Of a DNA stretch of 64,000 bases, positions 1-12,030 are shown one piece after another. The position numbers were made by a program, and so were the translations under genes. The stretch spans positions 310,001 through 374,000 of the forward strand of contig OY978109.1 in assembly GCA_963854735.1 (NCBI GenBank), read 5' to 3'. Below the pieces are notes generated by a model. The model did not search any database. It had not been told where the DNA came from and saw only the letters and a list, made by a program, of their open reading frames with translations. Source of the stretch: Marvania coccoides (taxonomy: Eukaryota > Chlorophyta > Trebouxiophyceae > Chlorellales > Chlorellaceae). The stretch's first letter is position 1; every line of letters begins with the position of its first letter.

Positions 1-599
1 CCCAACAAAAACTCGAGCAAAGCATCCAAGAGAGAAAGGGATACATACAAAACACTGATTTATCAATATATCACAGCAGTCGATCTTAGCAGTGGTGAGT
101 CGGTCTTAGCAGTGGTGAGGTGCACTTGTGAAGAGAAAAAGAAAAAGTATGCGTCTTGGGTTGTTGAAAACGAGCCGGAGATGCCCGAGCCCACAACAAG
201 GATATGACAATTATAGCTAAGGAGCAGAGAAAAAGAAAGAAAAATGATTGCAACGTAGGCATGGGAAAAGAGGGGGCAGAAAAAAAAATTCGGAAGGACG
301 GTATGTCACAAGCAGTTCAATCTGAGACTGGGTCTTGGGTTGGTTAGTACGGATAGTGAAGGAGTCTCGAAAAATGATCATAAAAAGAGGGGGGGAAACA
401 GTGAAAAAGTAGATGGAGTTGGACAGATATTGACAATACTCAAATGTATCTACATATTATATACTAGCAGTCAATTTTCTAAATTAAACATAAGCTCTTC
501 TTCTTCGAGGTATTCTTGTTGCTGTCACACAACAGCATGATTGCCCACTTTCCCTTGCTTGCACCCGAGCGAGCAGCGGCAGCTTATAGCGGCTCAACT
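1..599. other. AT-rich flank without a supportable gene
   Basis: Purine-rich and AT-rich sequence with no reading frame that looks like protein. A short near-tandem duplication at about 85-119 repeats a unit containing TTAGCAGTGGTGAG. This is probably 3' flanking DNA of the first SBP-box gene, which may have a small last exon starting at 600. Confidence 0.5.
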
Positions 600-2951
600 T
601 CAGGATGCCAGTTTAGTAAAGAGCAAAAAATTCAGGTCCTGCACATAACGCAAAAAAGATTCCTCAGAAAATCAAGCCAGCAATACAATTAAAACTTGAG
701 TTTTTCGTTTTGTTTTTCAAAAATAATTCCCTTCTCACCTGCGTGGACATCATGGACTGCAGCTCCTGCAGCACTGAGGGCGGCAGCTCCGTGGGCTGTG
801 CCTTGAACACCAGCGCACACACCGTCGTCAGGTCCATCTTTGGAAATAACAGTGAAGACAGCGACAGCGGGTCCATGTCAGCTGCTGCAGACCCAGGCGT
901 GGGGGGGGGCAGCTCCTGCACCATGACGTCCTGCGGGAACGACCGCCCTGCCGCCCCCACGCCCAACAACCCCGGGGAAGAAACTAGGTGGTGACGCAGC
1001 TCAGCAGCCGCCATCGCCTGCTCCCCTGCGTCTTGCTGCAGCAACAGCGAGAGGCCCTCTCTGCGATGTTGCAGCAGCAGCTGCTGGTGGTGGCCGGTTG
1101 CGTTGGTGGCTCTGGCGTCCACGCTGGGCGGGGTATTAATTTTGGGCTTCAGCGGCGTTGGGAGCTCCAGTTGAGCGAGGTCTGCCAGTCCGTCCACGCC
1201 CACGATGTTTTCCAGCTCCCCAAACATGCCGTCGGTGTCGTCCAGGCAGTGCTCCTCGTCAGACAGCGTAGCCCCGTCGTCGGCGCCATCGCTTGGCGGC
1301 TCCAGCGACTCGCTGTCGCCGCCGCCCTCCATAGGGAACGCGTCGTTGACAGCAGAAGGCGGATTGCCGCCGCCGCCGCCGCTGTGGTAGTAGAAGGAGA
1401 GGTCTGTTGCCGCCATGAGCGCAGCATCCACAGCATGCTGCTGCTGCGATACTGGTAGAGGGAAGGGCTGCTGCTGCTGCATGGGGGCGGTTGCGAACAG
1501 CGCGCTGCGGGGGGGGAACCCTGCCGCTGCTGTTGACCGGCTGCTGGGCCGCACCGGCTGCATTGGCGGCAGCGGGAGGGTGTCTTCATGCAGCAGCATG
1601 CTGCTGCCAGGAGGGGGCTGCCAGGGGCGGGCAGCCTGGTGCGGGGGATGAATGGAGCCGCCATCGTCCAAATTGAACGCCATTCTGCTGCTGCGCATGC
1701 TGACAGGCAGCGAGTCTTCATTGCCGAAGCCAAACGCTGCTGACGCTCGCGCCTGCGCCTGCTGGTGCGCGTGCCGGTGCTGCGGCGGCAGGGGCAGCGA
1801 CGACTCCCCAAACCCGCCAAAATGGGCTTTGGGGCGGGCGGGCTGCGGCGGGAGCGGCAGCGAGTGCTCGCCGTCGCGGCCGAACGCTGCCCTCGTGGGC
1901 GCTGCCGCTATCAGCTGCAGCTGCAGCGCCTCTTCGTAGCCGGTTAACAGCAGGCTGTCGCCGAGGGGAGGCATGGCAGCGGGCGCGGAGGTGCGCAGGC
2001 GGCTGCTGGGAGGCGGCTGCCCTGCTCCCCTGCTCCCGCCTCCAGTGTGTTCCGACATCGGCAGAGAGTCCTCTGCCCCAAACAGCGCGTGCGCGGGCTT
2101 CTTGGCGGCTCTGCTGCGGCGGGGGCGGGTGACAGCCAGCGGAAGGGAGCTCTCGTTGCCCAGGGCGAACCCGCCTGTGGCGTCTGACAGCGGGAGGGAG
2201 CCGTCGTTGCTGAAAAAGCCCCCACCGCTGTGCCCGAGGCCGGAGACCTCGGCCATGAGCTCGTCGGAGGATTCGGCGCCGCGGAGAGGGCGGTCCTTCT
2301 TGCCCTTGGCCATGCGGCGGTCTTTGCGGCGGGCGTTGTGCTGGGCCAGCATGGCTCTGCAGGACCGTCGGGTGCCATCAAACTCTGCTATGGGGTGAAA
2401 CCGGCCGCACTGCTGGCAGAACCGGCTGGGTTCACCGTCCACCAGAAGCTCTGGCGCGTGGGCGTGCTGTTCGCATATTTTGTAGCGCTGCAGGTGCAGG
2501 GGGATGTGAGGGATCAGTTGATTTCAAAATCGGAGGCGACCTCGCCCGGGGGGACGCGGGACCCGCCCAGGCGCATTGCATTAGCACGATGGTGGCCAAA
2601 ATGACTCACCTTGAAGTATCGCGAGTCTTCAGGGATGGGGATGGTGCAACCGACAACCTGCGAGGCAAAATTTAAAAGCCAAGGAGAGGTGACCAGGGCG
2701 CGGGGAACACTGCTCTATCCTCATGTTTGAGACAATTGTTGCATGGAACCAGGCGTCGGTTGGCGGCCGACTCAGCATAGCTCCGGCCCAGTTATGGTTC
2801 TAATCGATGTTGGGAAGCTGCCCATGCCGGCCGCCTGATGATCCAAAGACAGCCTCGTTCTTACTTGGCATCCACTCTTCTTCTGTTTCCGGACGATAGC
2901 GGGGGTGGCCGTCGCCCGCGCAGCTGCCTCCGGCTCTATTTGATCGGACAT
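600..2951 (-). CDS. SBP-box transcription factor 1 (SLP-repeat protein)
   Basis: Nuclear DNA-binding regulator of the SBP (SQUAMOSA-promoter-binding) family. Exons on the minus strand: 2951-2865, 2657-2610 and 2487 onward. The SBP domain is spread over all three: C28-x4-C33-x16-C50-x2-H53 for zinc site 1 and C69-x2-C72-x3-H76-x11-C88 for zinc site 2, followed by a basic HNARRKDRR stretch. All ligands are present. Both introns are phase 0. After the domain the protein is low complexity and carries about eight copies of a motif like FG-x-E/D-SLPL/M/V between residues 140 and 355. The C-terminus is ambiguous: exon 3 either reads through to a stop at 664 (about 652 aa) or is spliced at 739/738 (CAG|gtgaga) to a 13-codon exon 638-600 (about 640 aa). 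An upstream in-frame ATG at 3032 would add 27 residues. Target genes cannot be read from the sequence. Confidence 0.88.
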
Positions 2952-5104
2952 TTCAAATTTCACACTTCCACGCTCAGGCGTCGCCCCAGCTGGTCGCGTA
3001 CTTGAATAACACCATCGTATATTGAATTTCAACTGGGACGTATCACTGGTTTAAGCTTTGGTTACGCGGAATGCGCGCACCTTCTTCTTGGGAAAAAGTC
3101 GTAGTGCTACGGAAAAAATCGCTTGTAGGTCGGCAAAAATAAACAAATCAAGATGTGCTCTGCACCGATCAATTGAAGGCGTATACTTCTGCAGCCTTCT
3201 GTGGCTCGTTAAGAGCGAAAATTTTGCGACAATTCAAGATTATGAAGAGCGCAGCGCTCAAGTGCGTATAAGAAGAGTGTGCCAACAGAAAGATCGTCAC
3301 TTCGCTTCCAGCCCGCCGAGCTGACTGTAAGCTCTCGGTCGGTAGCCAGCCAGGCAGGATTGTGAATGCACTACCGTCCTCCAGTCCTTACAGCGGCACA
3401 ACTATTTAACCATTCCCGTTAAGAACCCGAGGCAGAAGCTAGGGGAGCTCACGAGATGCGACGTATATTTTAAATAAATGATTGGGTCCGAAAACTGTGG
3501 CTCCTTCGAAGAGTTTCATAAGCAAATCAATGAAGATGTCAAAACCCTGTTTACCTGCAAATCCGCGAAGTGTGTGTTGCTGACGTTAGTAAGGTTTCCA
3601 AGACAGCCAAAGGAGCCAACAATTTCGGACAAGGAGATACAACTATTGGTAGTTTTCTCTAAGGAGCGACGCAGAGTTTCAACATTGGTACAGCAGCCGG
3701 AGTACGCCTGCGAGCCAGTCTACAGGGCGTCAAGCTGATGAGATCAGATTTGTGAAATTTTGAACGGCAGTGTCGGCGGCGGGAACAGCCCCAATTCCTC
3801 CTCGTCCCCATTGTTGATTCCCTTGATTAAAAATATACCTACCAGCTATATTTACCAGCGAGATACGAGCAGCACTTTGATTATTTAATTAATAATAATA
3901 CGCTTCTCAAAATCAAAAGACAAAAGAAATGAATTTGCAAGATGGACGCTTTACACGCATTTTTATTTAAAAGGGAAGCGAGCGTACAGAGATCAGGACA
4001 CAGTGGTTTCCTTTCAAAAGCAGGGCTGGGAGGCGATGGAGACGCGGCAGCTAGTGCTGCAACAAACACAACATTCGATTAGGGAATAGGGAAGGATTCA
4101 CCGGTGAGCATAGTATAATTTAACGGAATGGAAGGGATAACGCCATATACTGGGCATCGAACTTAAACCAGGAGCCCGATTATTTCAGCTCCGGCGTTGC
4201 ATAAAAACAGAAGAAATGGGGGCGGGGGAGAACATCTGGAGATATTCGCCCTGCGAAGGGTTGCTGCACGTGTCAGAACAAAAATGTGCACCCCGCTATC
4301 AGTGATTCGGAAAAGATGGCAGGGCTCCTCTGTAAATAAACCACAGGGCTTCCTTATGTCTACCTCTACCTAGGTGAAGGCTGATTTGTGAGGTGCCAAT
4401 TGCGGCGCAGTTCTCAGATCTCTGCATCGCTTCAATACGTGTGCAACAGATGATGGAAGGACTGTAGAAGATCAAGTCGAAGTTGGAGGACACCAAAAGA
4501 AACAACAGGCCTGGAGGAAAGAGAGATTGTGGTCACCGTTTTTGGAATGGGGAAAAGCGGTAGTCAAATAATTGTACCTACTAGTAACCAGTCAATGGGG
4601 GGAAAAGAAAGAAATGCATACATCAAGGTGGAGGAGGAGACAGATGATAATACTCAAGAATTGTGGTGGGAAGAGAAGAAAAAAACCGAAGATAGAAATG
4701 CCAGTTCGACAGAAAATGTGCATTCGCACAGCGGTGATCGACAGCCTGCTGAAAGCATTGCCCTGGTAAAAAAAGCGAGGAGAAAAGAAGAAGGAAAAAA
4801 ACAGAATTGAATTCCACTTTTAGTTTATTTTCATTTGAATAGACAGTAGCAAGCAAGAGCTGCTTGGTGTGGCTAGGCGTTGGCAGAACGATGGAAACCT
4901 GTAGTCCCATTCAGTTCATCGTGGGGAAGAACGTGGAAGGCGGCGGCATCGGTGCGTGGAGCCTTCAGAATAAAAATATTGCAGGGGAAGAAACAGCGTG
5001 ACACATCATAGTTGAATCAAATTCGTTGCATAATTTATGGGGAATATATACAATTTTATGGATCGTATGCACAGCATCATGATTAGAATTGAAGCTCGCC
5101 CCGC
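2952..5104. other. 2.1-kb intergenic region between SBP genes 1 and 2
   Basis: Several short open frames (for example 3058-3324, 3478-3738, 4529-4810) have no recognisable family, no splice support and AT-rich codon use. This stretch should hold the SBP1 promoter (right of 2951 on the minus strand) and the SBP2 terminator. I see nothing more specific. Confidence 0.5.
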
Positions 5105-5718
5105 TCACCGCGTACTGCTGGGCGTTGGCACCTGGCACAGGATAGCGCGGCTGATGTCCGCTGGCAGCGCAGATGGCGGCACGTTGAACAGTTTCATGCT
5201 CAGCGAGATCAGCGGGTCCACCGCCACGGGCGGTTGAGGCGGCGCCAGCGCTGGCACCGGCAGTACCGACAGCGGCGAACCCCCCGCACCCGCAGAAAGC
5301 TGCTTCAGCTGCGCCCCGCCACCATTCAGCGGCGAAGGCGAAGGCGCAATGGAGAAGGCGCTGTTCGACTGCAGTGCAGCAGGTGCTGCAGCCACAGGAG
5401 GCAATGCAGTGGTGGTCACCTGCACCGGCCATTCCGGCTCAAACGCCTCCCGAATGGCGGCCGCCATCCCTGCGGCGCGCTTCTGCGCTGCAGAGCCTTG
5501 TCCCCCCGGCTCTGCCGCGAGCGCCTCCAGTAGTTTCTGGACCTGCTCCTCCTCCGCGTCGTCCATCAGCAGGTCCTCTAGCGGCCAGACGTCCGCCGCC
5601 AGCGAGTCGGGCGACGACAGCGGCGCCAGAGAGTACTCATCGCCGTCTTGCCCTCCCGCCGGAGGCGTGACTGTGCTGCCAGGAGAGGCAGGACCGGTCT
5701 TAGCAGCAGCTGCTTCCC

Positions 5719-5816
<98 letters not shown>

Positions 5817-6748
5817 GCCAAGAATCCTGGCAACGCTGCCATTGCTGCAGCCACCGCGGAGCTGAACTGCTGCTGCTGTTGGCTGGCGACGTTGGAGGGA
5901 AACAGCGGTCTGGTTTGTTGGGGGTCAGGGGCGGACACCGCGGTCGTGGCGGTGCCGGTGGAGGCTGCGGGCTCGGCAGCGGCGGCTCTGCCGCCGACCG
6001 GCATTGGCAGTGAAGCTGAGGGGAAGTCGGTGGAATCCGTGCGAGGGTGGGCGTGGGCGTTGTTTGCGAGGAAGCGGTACAGCGGGAAGTTGCGCAGAAG
6101 CTCCTGGTTTGCCAGCATGGAGTTGGCCACCAGCATGGCGTTCAATGGGAGGACAGGGGTGGGGGCGGGAGTGCCGGCACCAGCCATGCTGAAGTTGGCG
6201 CGAGCCTGCTCCAGGAAGGAAGGAGGGGAGTCGGAGGTGGCGGCGCGCCTGCGCCGGGCGTTGTGCCTGCCCAGGGTGAGGCGGCAGCTGCGCTTGGATC
6301 CGTCAAACTCGGCCAGCGGCTGGAAGCGGCGGCACTGCTGGCAGAAGCGCATGGCCTCGCCGGCGATGGAGACCGCCGGCGCCATGACGTGTTCTTTGCA
6401 TATTCTGAATCGCTACAGGAATGGCGGGAGGGGGAAGGACGCAAAAATTTGAATTTTCAAAGTGATCGGAAATCGAAAGTTCGAAAGTGTGGCGAGGCGG
6501 CTCCGTGGGGGCGTACTTACCCGGTAATATGCTTTCTCGGTGGGTAGAGGGGTCACACAGCCGTAGACCTGCATCAGAGGAGCAGCGAGGGCATCAGTTG
6601 CGATGACGCGGACGCTGGTCCTTAACCGACCAACATTCGAGCGCCCGCTCACCTGGCACTTTCTATCCGAGGTCGTAGCTTTTGTAACAGGTCCAGAAAC
6701 CTCAGAGCCGCCCTGCTCCTGGAGTTGGCTCGCTGATCGGCCGCTCAT
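5105..6748 (-). CDS. SBP-box transcription factor 2 (poly-Gln, Zn2 His replaced)
   Basis: Second SBP-box gene. Exons 6748-6653, 6568-6521 and 6412-5105 give 483 aa, with introns after the first CQ pair and after 16 residues, exactly as in its neighbours. Zinc site 1 is intact (C-x4-C-x16-C-x2-H). In zinc site 2 the pattern is CQQC-RRF-Q, so the usual His ligand is Gln. A basic HNARRRR stretch follows. Residues about 248-279 are 32 consecutive glutamines encoded by a pure CAG tract, and another short Gln run follows nearer the N-terminus. The C-terminal DPLISLS...LP region resembles the end of SBP1 (DPLSLSS...LP), which supports duplication. Start chosen at 6748, the only ATG in frame before the conserved first Cys. 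Confidence 0.87.
5720..5815. repeat. (CTG)32 / (CAG)32 trinucleotide repeat
   Basis: Ninety-six bases of uninterrupted CTG on the plus strand, read as 32 CAG codons (Gln) in the minus-strand SBP2 gene. There are no CAA interruptions, so length instability is expected. Confidence 0.97.
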
Positions 6749-8360
6749 ATTTGCTGGTCCTGCTCGAATGTCAGGCCAGCATGCCTGCGATGCCTTCCTA
6801 CGTACAGATTCTTCGTTTGTATGGGTATAACAGTGCGGTTATATGTATAAAAATTAGGTAGACTAGTGCGTACAGCGAGCCGGAAATGATGCGAGAATTG
6901 AAAAGGTGGAAAGCGAAAAACGGTTAGTTTGAAATTATTCAATGGAGCTGGACATTTGATGCGCCTTAATAGCCTCCGATAACCTGGTTTTCATGCCCAT
7001 GTGCCGAGAAAATTATGTATTACATAGATCCGGCGGGCGGTGACACAACTAATTGTAGTGTGCACTAAAATTCCACGAGTTTATTTAACGAACCTCGAGA
7101 TGTTAGTTAACGAGGCGCCATTAACGCTGTATTTTAAGGCATTCCGCGCTGGAGCTGACTGAAATAATGACCTGTTTCAACCCAACTCGATGTACGTTAC
7201 ATTTTTTTTCGACATAGGCGGGCAGCCTTGAAAAACAATTACATGGGGGGGAGGGGGTGGGGGAGGGGGAGGGCGCGGTTTGATAAAGCGTCAGGGTGGC
7301 TGGAGTATCACGCACGCACCTCTGGATTATTTGGGCGGTGGATTGTTTGGGCGGCTGTACTATTTCTGAATCTCCCTCTTGTATTTTAGCTGTAGCAGCG
7401 TTATTTAAATGCGTGTTAACATTTTTAATCGGCAAAACAAGAAGAGGCGCAGACTACCCTCGCAGCAACATTGATGATACGAAAAAAATATAAAAAATTT
7501 GAATTTAAATGCTTGCAATGCAACAATGTCGTATTTTTTCAATTGAAGAGCGTTTCCTGCCTGTTAAATTGCGCTGATAAGTATGCATATTTTGGTTTAA
7601 AACGCTGCTCATTTATGGAAGAGAAATTTAAAGGTGAAGTTGCGTGGGAAAGAATGATCGCGAGTGGCTTGAGCCGTCTTGCCTCCAGGCCAATAGCTCC
7701 TCGATTGATTAGCATCCGGGCCTGAGAGGATTGTCGTGGTGCCGAGGTGCATTCACGCTGAGCTCACCTATGCACAGTCCCATCCAAATCTCAATTTATT
7801 TTCTCCGCTCGATTCCCCGCTGTTACTTTTATTATTTGCATTGCATATTGGCTTATTTATTCTGCTCGACGGGAAAACAGGTGAAATTATTTGAAACCGG
7901 GATTGCAATAATAATAGTGATAATGCCTGAGAATAAATTCCAAATTTGCCTCTGCCTTTAAAGGCAGAGAATAAAATCCCGAGAAGAGAGAAAGACATGG
8001 GGAAAAGAAAAGAACAAGATTGGCAGTACCCAGGTAAAGAAAGACTGAAGAGAAAAAGGCAATGCGTATGGATGAACGCTAGTGGTTAGCTTCAGCTATA
8101 CTATTTATATGAATGAATGTTTAAAGACGTCGTCAAATCGTCGACTCGAATGAATAAATGAATAACAGATCACGTGTTCATCACTGAAAATGACCGCTAG
8201 AGAACAAATAAATTGATTAATAAAGGAATAAAAAGGGATAATAGCTGAAGGCCTCAGTTTTGCAGAGACAGAGAGAAGGAAATGTTTGATGGCGTCATTT
8301 ATATATATTTCGATGTATATCAGAGGGTCCACAACTTTAGAATCAGACATTTTAATGAGA
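6749..8360. other. 1.6-kb intergenic region between SBP genes 2 and 3
   Basis: AT-rich sequence with a purine-rich (G)n tract near 7243-7272. No frame resembles a known protein. It presumably contains the SBP2 promoter next to 6748 and the SBP3 3' end next to 8361. Confidence 0.5.
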
Positions 8361-9811
8361 TTAATAAAAACTGCTGCAGGGCATGGCGCCGCTGGGGAGG
8401 GCAGGCCACGCAGCAGCGGTGGGAAAGCTGCCGCACAAGGCGAGACCCGCTTGCGGCAACCCACCCAGAGGCTGGGTGGAATTGATGTCCAGATAGAACT
8501 GCGGAGCAACGTTGTTGGGAGCTAAAAAAATACCGCTGCCGCTGCCGTTTCTCGGATCCCACGTAGGCACCATCTGCGGAAGAGGCGCTGGCGGTGGCGC
8601 AGGGTGCCAAACCGCCGCCTGCTGCGCGAGAGTGGACTCTTCAATTTCGTCAAACAGTTCGTCGAGATCGATGCTCGTCAGGGTATCAGCGTCCAGCTCC
8701 ACTGCATTGCCGCCACAGCAGTTGTTAAAATTTTCATATCGTGCTGCCGTGGGGACGTGGGCTTGGTGTGGCATGAAGACGGTCTGGGGCTCAGGTTTTA
8801 GCGCGGTGAGCATCAATGCTGAGCCGTGGAGGGACGGTGCGAGCAGCTCGGTTTGATTCTGCAGTGGCAAAATTGATCCCGCAGAAAAGTAGGATTCAGG
8901 GCTCAGGGTGCGAGCATAGTAGGGAACCGAGGGAAGCGTGTGGTCCGGGACAATGGTGCCTTGGTTTGGGAGGAAGAATGCGGTGCCAGCACTGCTGAGA
9001 GGGGCGGCAGGGGCGACTGGCGACGACGGCAAAGAACCAGAGAGCCTCGGGCTGCCTCTAGAGGAGGAGAGCGTGGAGGATGCGAGCGGCGCCTTTTTGC
9101 GGCGCGCGTTGTGGCGCGCCAGCATCGTCCGGCAGGAACGCTTCAGGCCGTCGAACTCGACAAGCGGCTGGAAGCGTCGGCACTGCCAGCAGAACCGCGA
9201 GAGCTGGCAGTTGACTGTGACTTCGGCGGCCACCGAATGCTCCTTGCAAATCTTGAAACGCTGTCGGAAAGGGGGGGAGAAGAAACGGGTTTGGTATGAC
9301 ACAGCGATTTGGTACATCAGATTAAAAAAACGCGTTCTGCACAACTTGCGCACATTGTGGTATGACTTGTCTGGTGGAAAAGGATTCTTGCAGCCATCGA
9401 CCTGAGTAGTAGCGTGAGCGAGCTTGTTGTTAGTTGGCCAACTGCTGAGGCGGCTTATCACTCGTCTCGGAAGCAAGACTTTTTCCCCGCAAACTTGCAA
9501 TTCCACCGACTCACTTGGCAGCAGCGCTTCAGTCGAATTGGTGCATATAATGTGCTTGCCGGGGCCGGAAGAGCGAAGCGTGAATGCGCCGCTGGTGACT
9601 CGGGGCAGCTGCAGTCCTCAAAATTCATGGGAAAATTGGCCGCGTACGGCTTCGGAAATGAATGTAGAAATGGATATCGAGATGCTTTGGTGTTGGAATT
9701 ATTCAATAATGTGGGAAATTTTCCTGCAGGGCATTTGTCGCAACTTGCGGTCTTGCGCCAATCGCGCGACGGCATTACAAGTGAAAAGAGCGCGCCATGT
9801 TTTCTATTCAT
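8361..9811 (-). CDS. SBP-box transcription factor 3 (Zn2 His replaced)
   Basis: Third SBP-box gene. Exons 9811-9515, 9401-9354 and 9260-8361 give 414 aa. The two phase-0 introns fall at the same residues as in SBP1 and SBP2, and the middle exon is again exactly 48 nt. Zinc site 1 is complete (C-x4-C-x16-C-x2-H). Zinc site 2 reads CWQC-RRF-Q...C, so the His ligand is Gln, as in SBP2. The basic HNARRKK stretch follows. The rest is Ser/Pro/Ala-rich with an acidic segment (DLDELFDEIEES) that could serve in activation. The start is uncertain: a later in-frame ATG in exon 1 (near 9627) would shorten the protein by about 60 residues. Confidence 0.84.
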
Positions 9812-10127
9812 CTAAAGGAATTGTTTTTATAAATCTATTCACCACAATCTTGATTCAACGAAACTATTGAAAAAGAAATACAGAAAGCAGCCGGGAGGCG
9901 GTCTCCAGGCTCCTTACCTGCGGCGGTTGTGCATCGCGAACTCACCAAACCTCACCATGACTCCACGCACAGGTGCCTAAATGATGCTTATGAATTGTGA
10001 ATAAGTTAAAGACTGCGAAATGCGTTCGTATGTATCGATATCATCATGGCAGGGGCATTGCCGTGGGGAAAAAATCAAAGCACCGCTCAACAAACAAAAT
10101 TTCAATTAAATTGCGAATTTAAAATCG
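9812..10127. other. Short intergenic region
   Basis: AT-rich DNA between the SBP3 start and the amino-acid transporter stop. No gene or clear signal seen. Confidence 0.5.
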
Positions 10128-12030
10128 TCATTCGTCGATGCCCAGCAGCGTGGATCCCACGCCGGCCACCATCAGTACCGCCCCCACCCCCAGCAGCCCC
10201 GCTCCCAGCCCCTTTCCCCCCTCTTCTCTCCACGCCAACATTCCCGGGAAAAGAAAAGCCATGGCGATGCCACAGGTGGCTCCCACCAGCCCTATCATCT
10301 CGTACGCCGACCTCACCGCCACTGCCAGCGCCCAAATGGCGCCTAGGCTGGCATAGGTCACGGTATAGAACGCCTGTCGACTGGGCTCTACCCCGCCTAA
10401 AGCCGCCGTCAACAGCCCCAATACCTCCTCCCGCACCGGCCACAGGTTGATGGGCACCGACGTCAACATGGCGGCTGCCACAAACGTCTTCAACGTGGCC
10501 ACAAACGCCAAACCGCTGCTGTCGGAGCATCCAAAAATTTCTGCCACTGTTTCTGGCTGCACGTTAGAGAGGACGTCCCCGCTGACGCCGCTGCCAAATG
10601 TGGAAAACCCGGAAGCCCCCGTGGCGGCGTACAGCACCGCGCAGGCGCCCAGACTCCATGCGACAACTGAGCGCATTCTACTGGGCGTATATCTTTCTAA
10701 ATCTCTGGAAACTGGGTGCACTGTCATGTGGCAGATGAACGCGGTCATGACGACGGGGAGCGTGGCGACGAGGTGCGTGGCGATGACCGCTGGGCTGGTG
10801 CCAAAGTAAGAAAGATCGGGAAACCAACGCACAGGCGCCAGGACGCCGCGAAACGCTGCTGCGCCCCACAGGCCCAACAGGCACAGCATGGAGAGCGTGG
10901 AGCAAGCGACGCTGACGGCGGAGGTGGTGGCCATGCCGTGGAGGGTGTGGGCGGAGAGGAGGGGGGCGGAGGCCAGGGCTATCCAGGTGAGCAGCGCTGA
11001 TCTGCAAGTTTACTCAGAAAAAGAAAGTGAGGGATATGCAACTTTAGAAAATGGGGAAAGAGCCCATAAAAAGGAGGTATATATGGAGGAAAATGGCGGT
11101 GGGGTTTTGCGTTTTATTGATGAACCGCTTGACTTTACCTGCTGAGCCACCACGGCAGTGGGTCGAAGAGGGAAGGGAACAGGTCGGACAGGATGCCAGT
11201 GTACTCGGCGTTTCCAACCAAGACCTGCAGAGGAAGAGCGGGAGCGGGGGGGGTTGAGAAAACCCCCAGGGAAAAAAATATTTGTTGAGGGGAGACAAAA
11301 CTGCTTTTTAGCTTTCAGTTGCACTTTTTTGTGACTCTGTTTCAGTTCCATACCAAAAATAGAGGCCTCAAAATGCGAACATAGCGATTAAATCAATCTA
11401 CTCACGTCGCAGGTAACTATCAAGTAAAGAGCCACAAATCCAACGCAGCCAAACCCCACAGCTGCGTGCACCGCCGCTGCCGCCCGCCTGCCCCACGCCA
11501 TCTGCATCGTGGACGCGTACGTCCAGGAGTCGTGTTTTTCGCTGGAGCGCAGCATGACGACGATTGTGAGGTGCGTTAGCATGGCCACTAGAACCATCAC
11601 AGCGGTGCCACCTATCAACCCCAAGGCGGCGTACACCCGAGGAAGCGCAAACATGCCTGCGGTAGTTTTAAGAGGGGGAAAGCAGGCCAAATTTTAGGGG
11701 TTTAGAAGACTTGCAAAGGCGGTGGCGGTGATACTTAGGAGACCAATGGGGACTAGAGAAAAGCAGACCTGCGCCGAGGATAGAGTTTGTCAGGTTCCAT
11801 ATGCAGTCCAGGGATGAGCTCTTGCGCTCTGCCACGCCCTCCTCTTCGAGAAATTCTTGAAATCCGACATTTTCAACCCCTCGTAGCCGACGATCTTCCC
11901 GCTGCTGGCCATACGGAGGGCTCGAGAGCAGCCTGCAAATTACATACGAAAGTGCAAACAGCATTTTACTTTCGAGCGCAGCGGAGGCATAAAAACAATT
12001 GGCCTACCCCTCTTCCAGCGCTGTCGTCAT
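10128..12030 (-). CDS. Amino-acid transporter, AAAP/SLC38 type
   Basis: Membrane transporter of the amino acid/auxin permease family, closest in feel to the SLC38/AVT6 group. Five exons: 12030-12008, 11932-11769, 11656-11406, 11224-11139 and 11001-10128, 465 aa with every junction in frame. The family's N-terminal signature is split by an intron: NLTNSILGAG joins MFALPRVYAALGL. Later landmarks are the FICHMTVHP stretch and repeated hydrophobic segments, about ten or eleven helices in total. The first exon codes only eight residues; it was chosen because the ATG at 12030 and donor at 12007 give a continuous frame into exon 2. Substrate and membrane (plasma membrane or vacuole) cannot be told from sequence. 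Confidence 0.85.

Noticed and set aside
1149..1820. Long open frames on both strands overlapping SBP1
   Set aside because: They are shadows of a GC-rich, low-complexity coding exon; only the frame carrying the SBP domain has conserved motifs.
5349..6452. 367-codon plus-strand frame with poly-Cys over the CTG repeat
   Set aside because: It is the antisense of SBP2; the Cys run is just the complement of the CAG tract.
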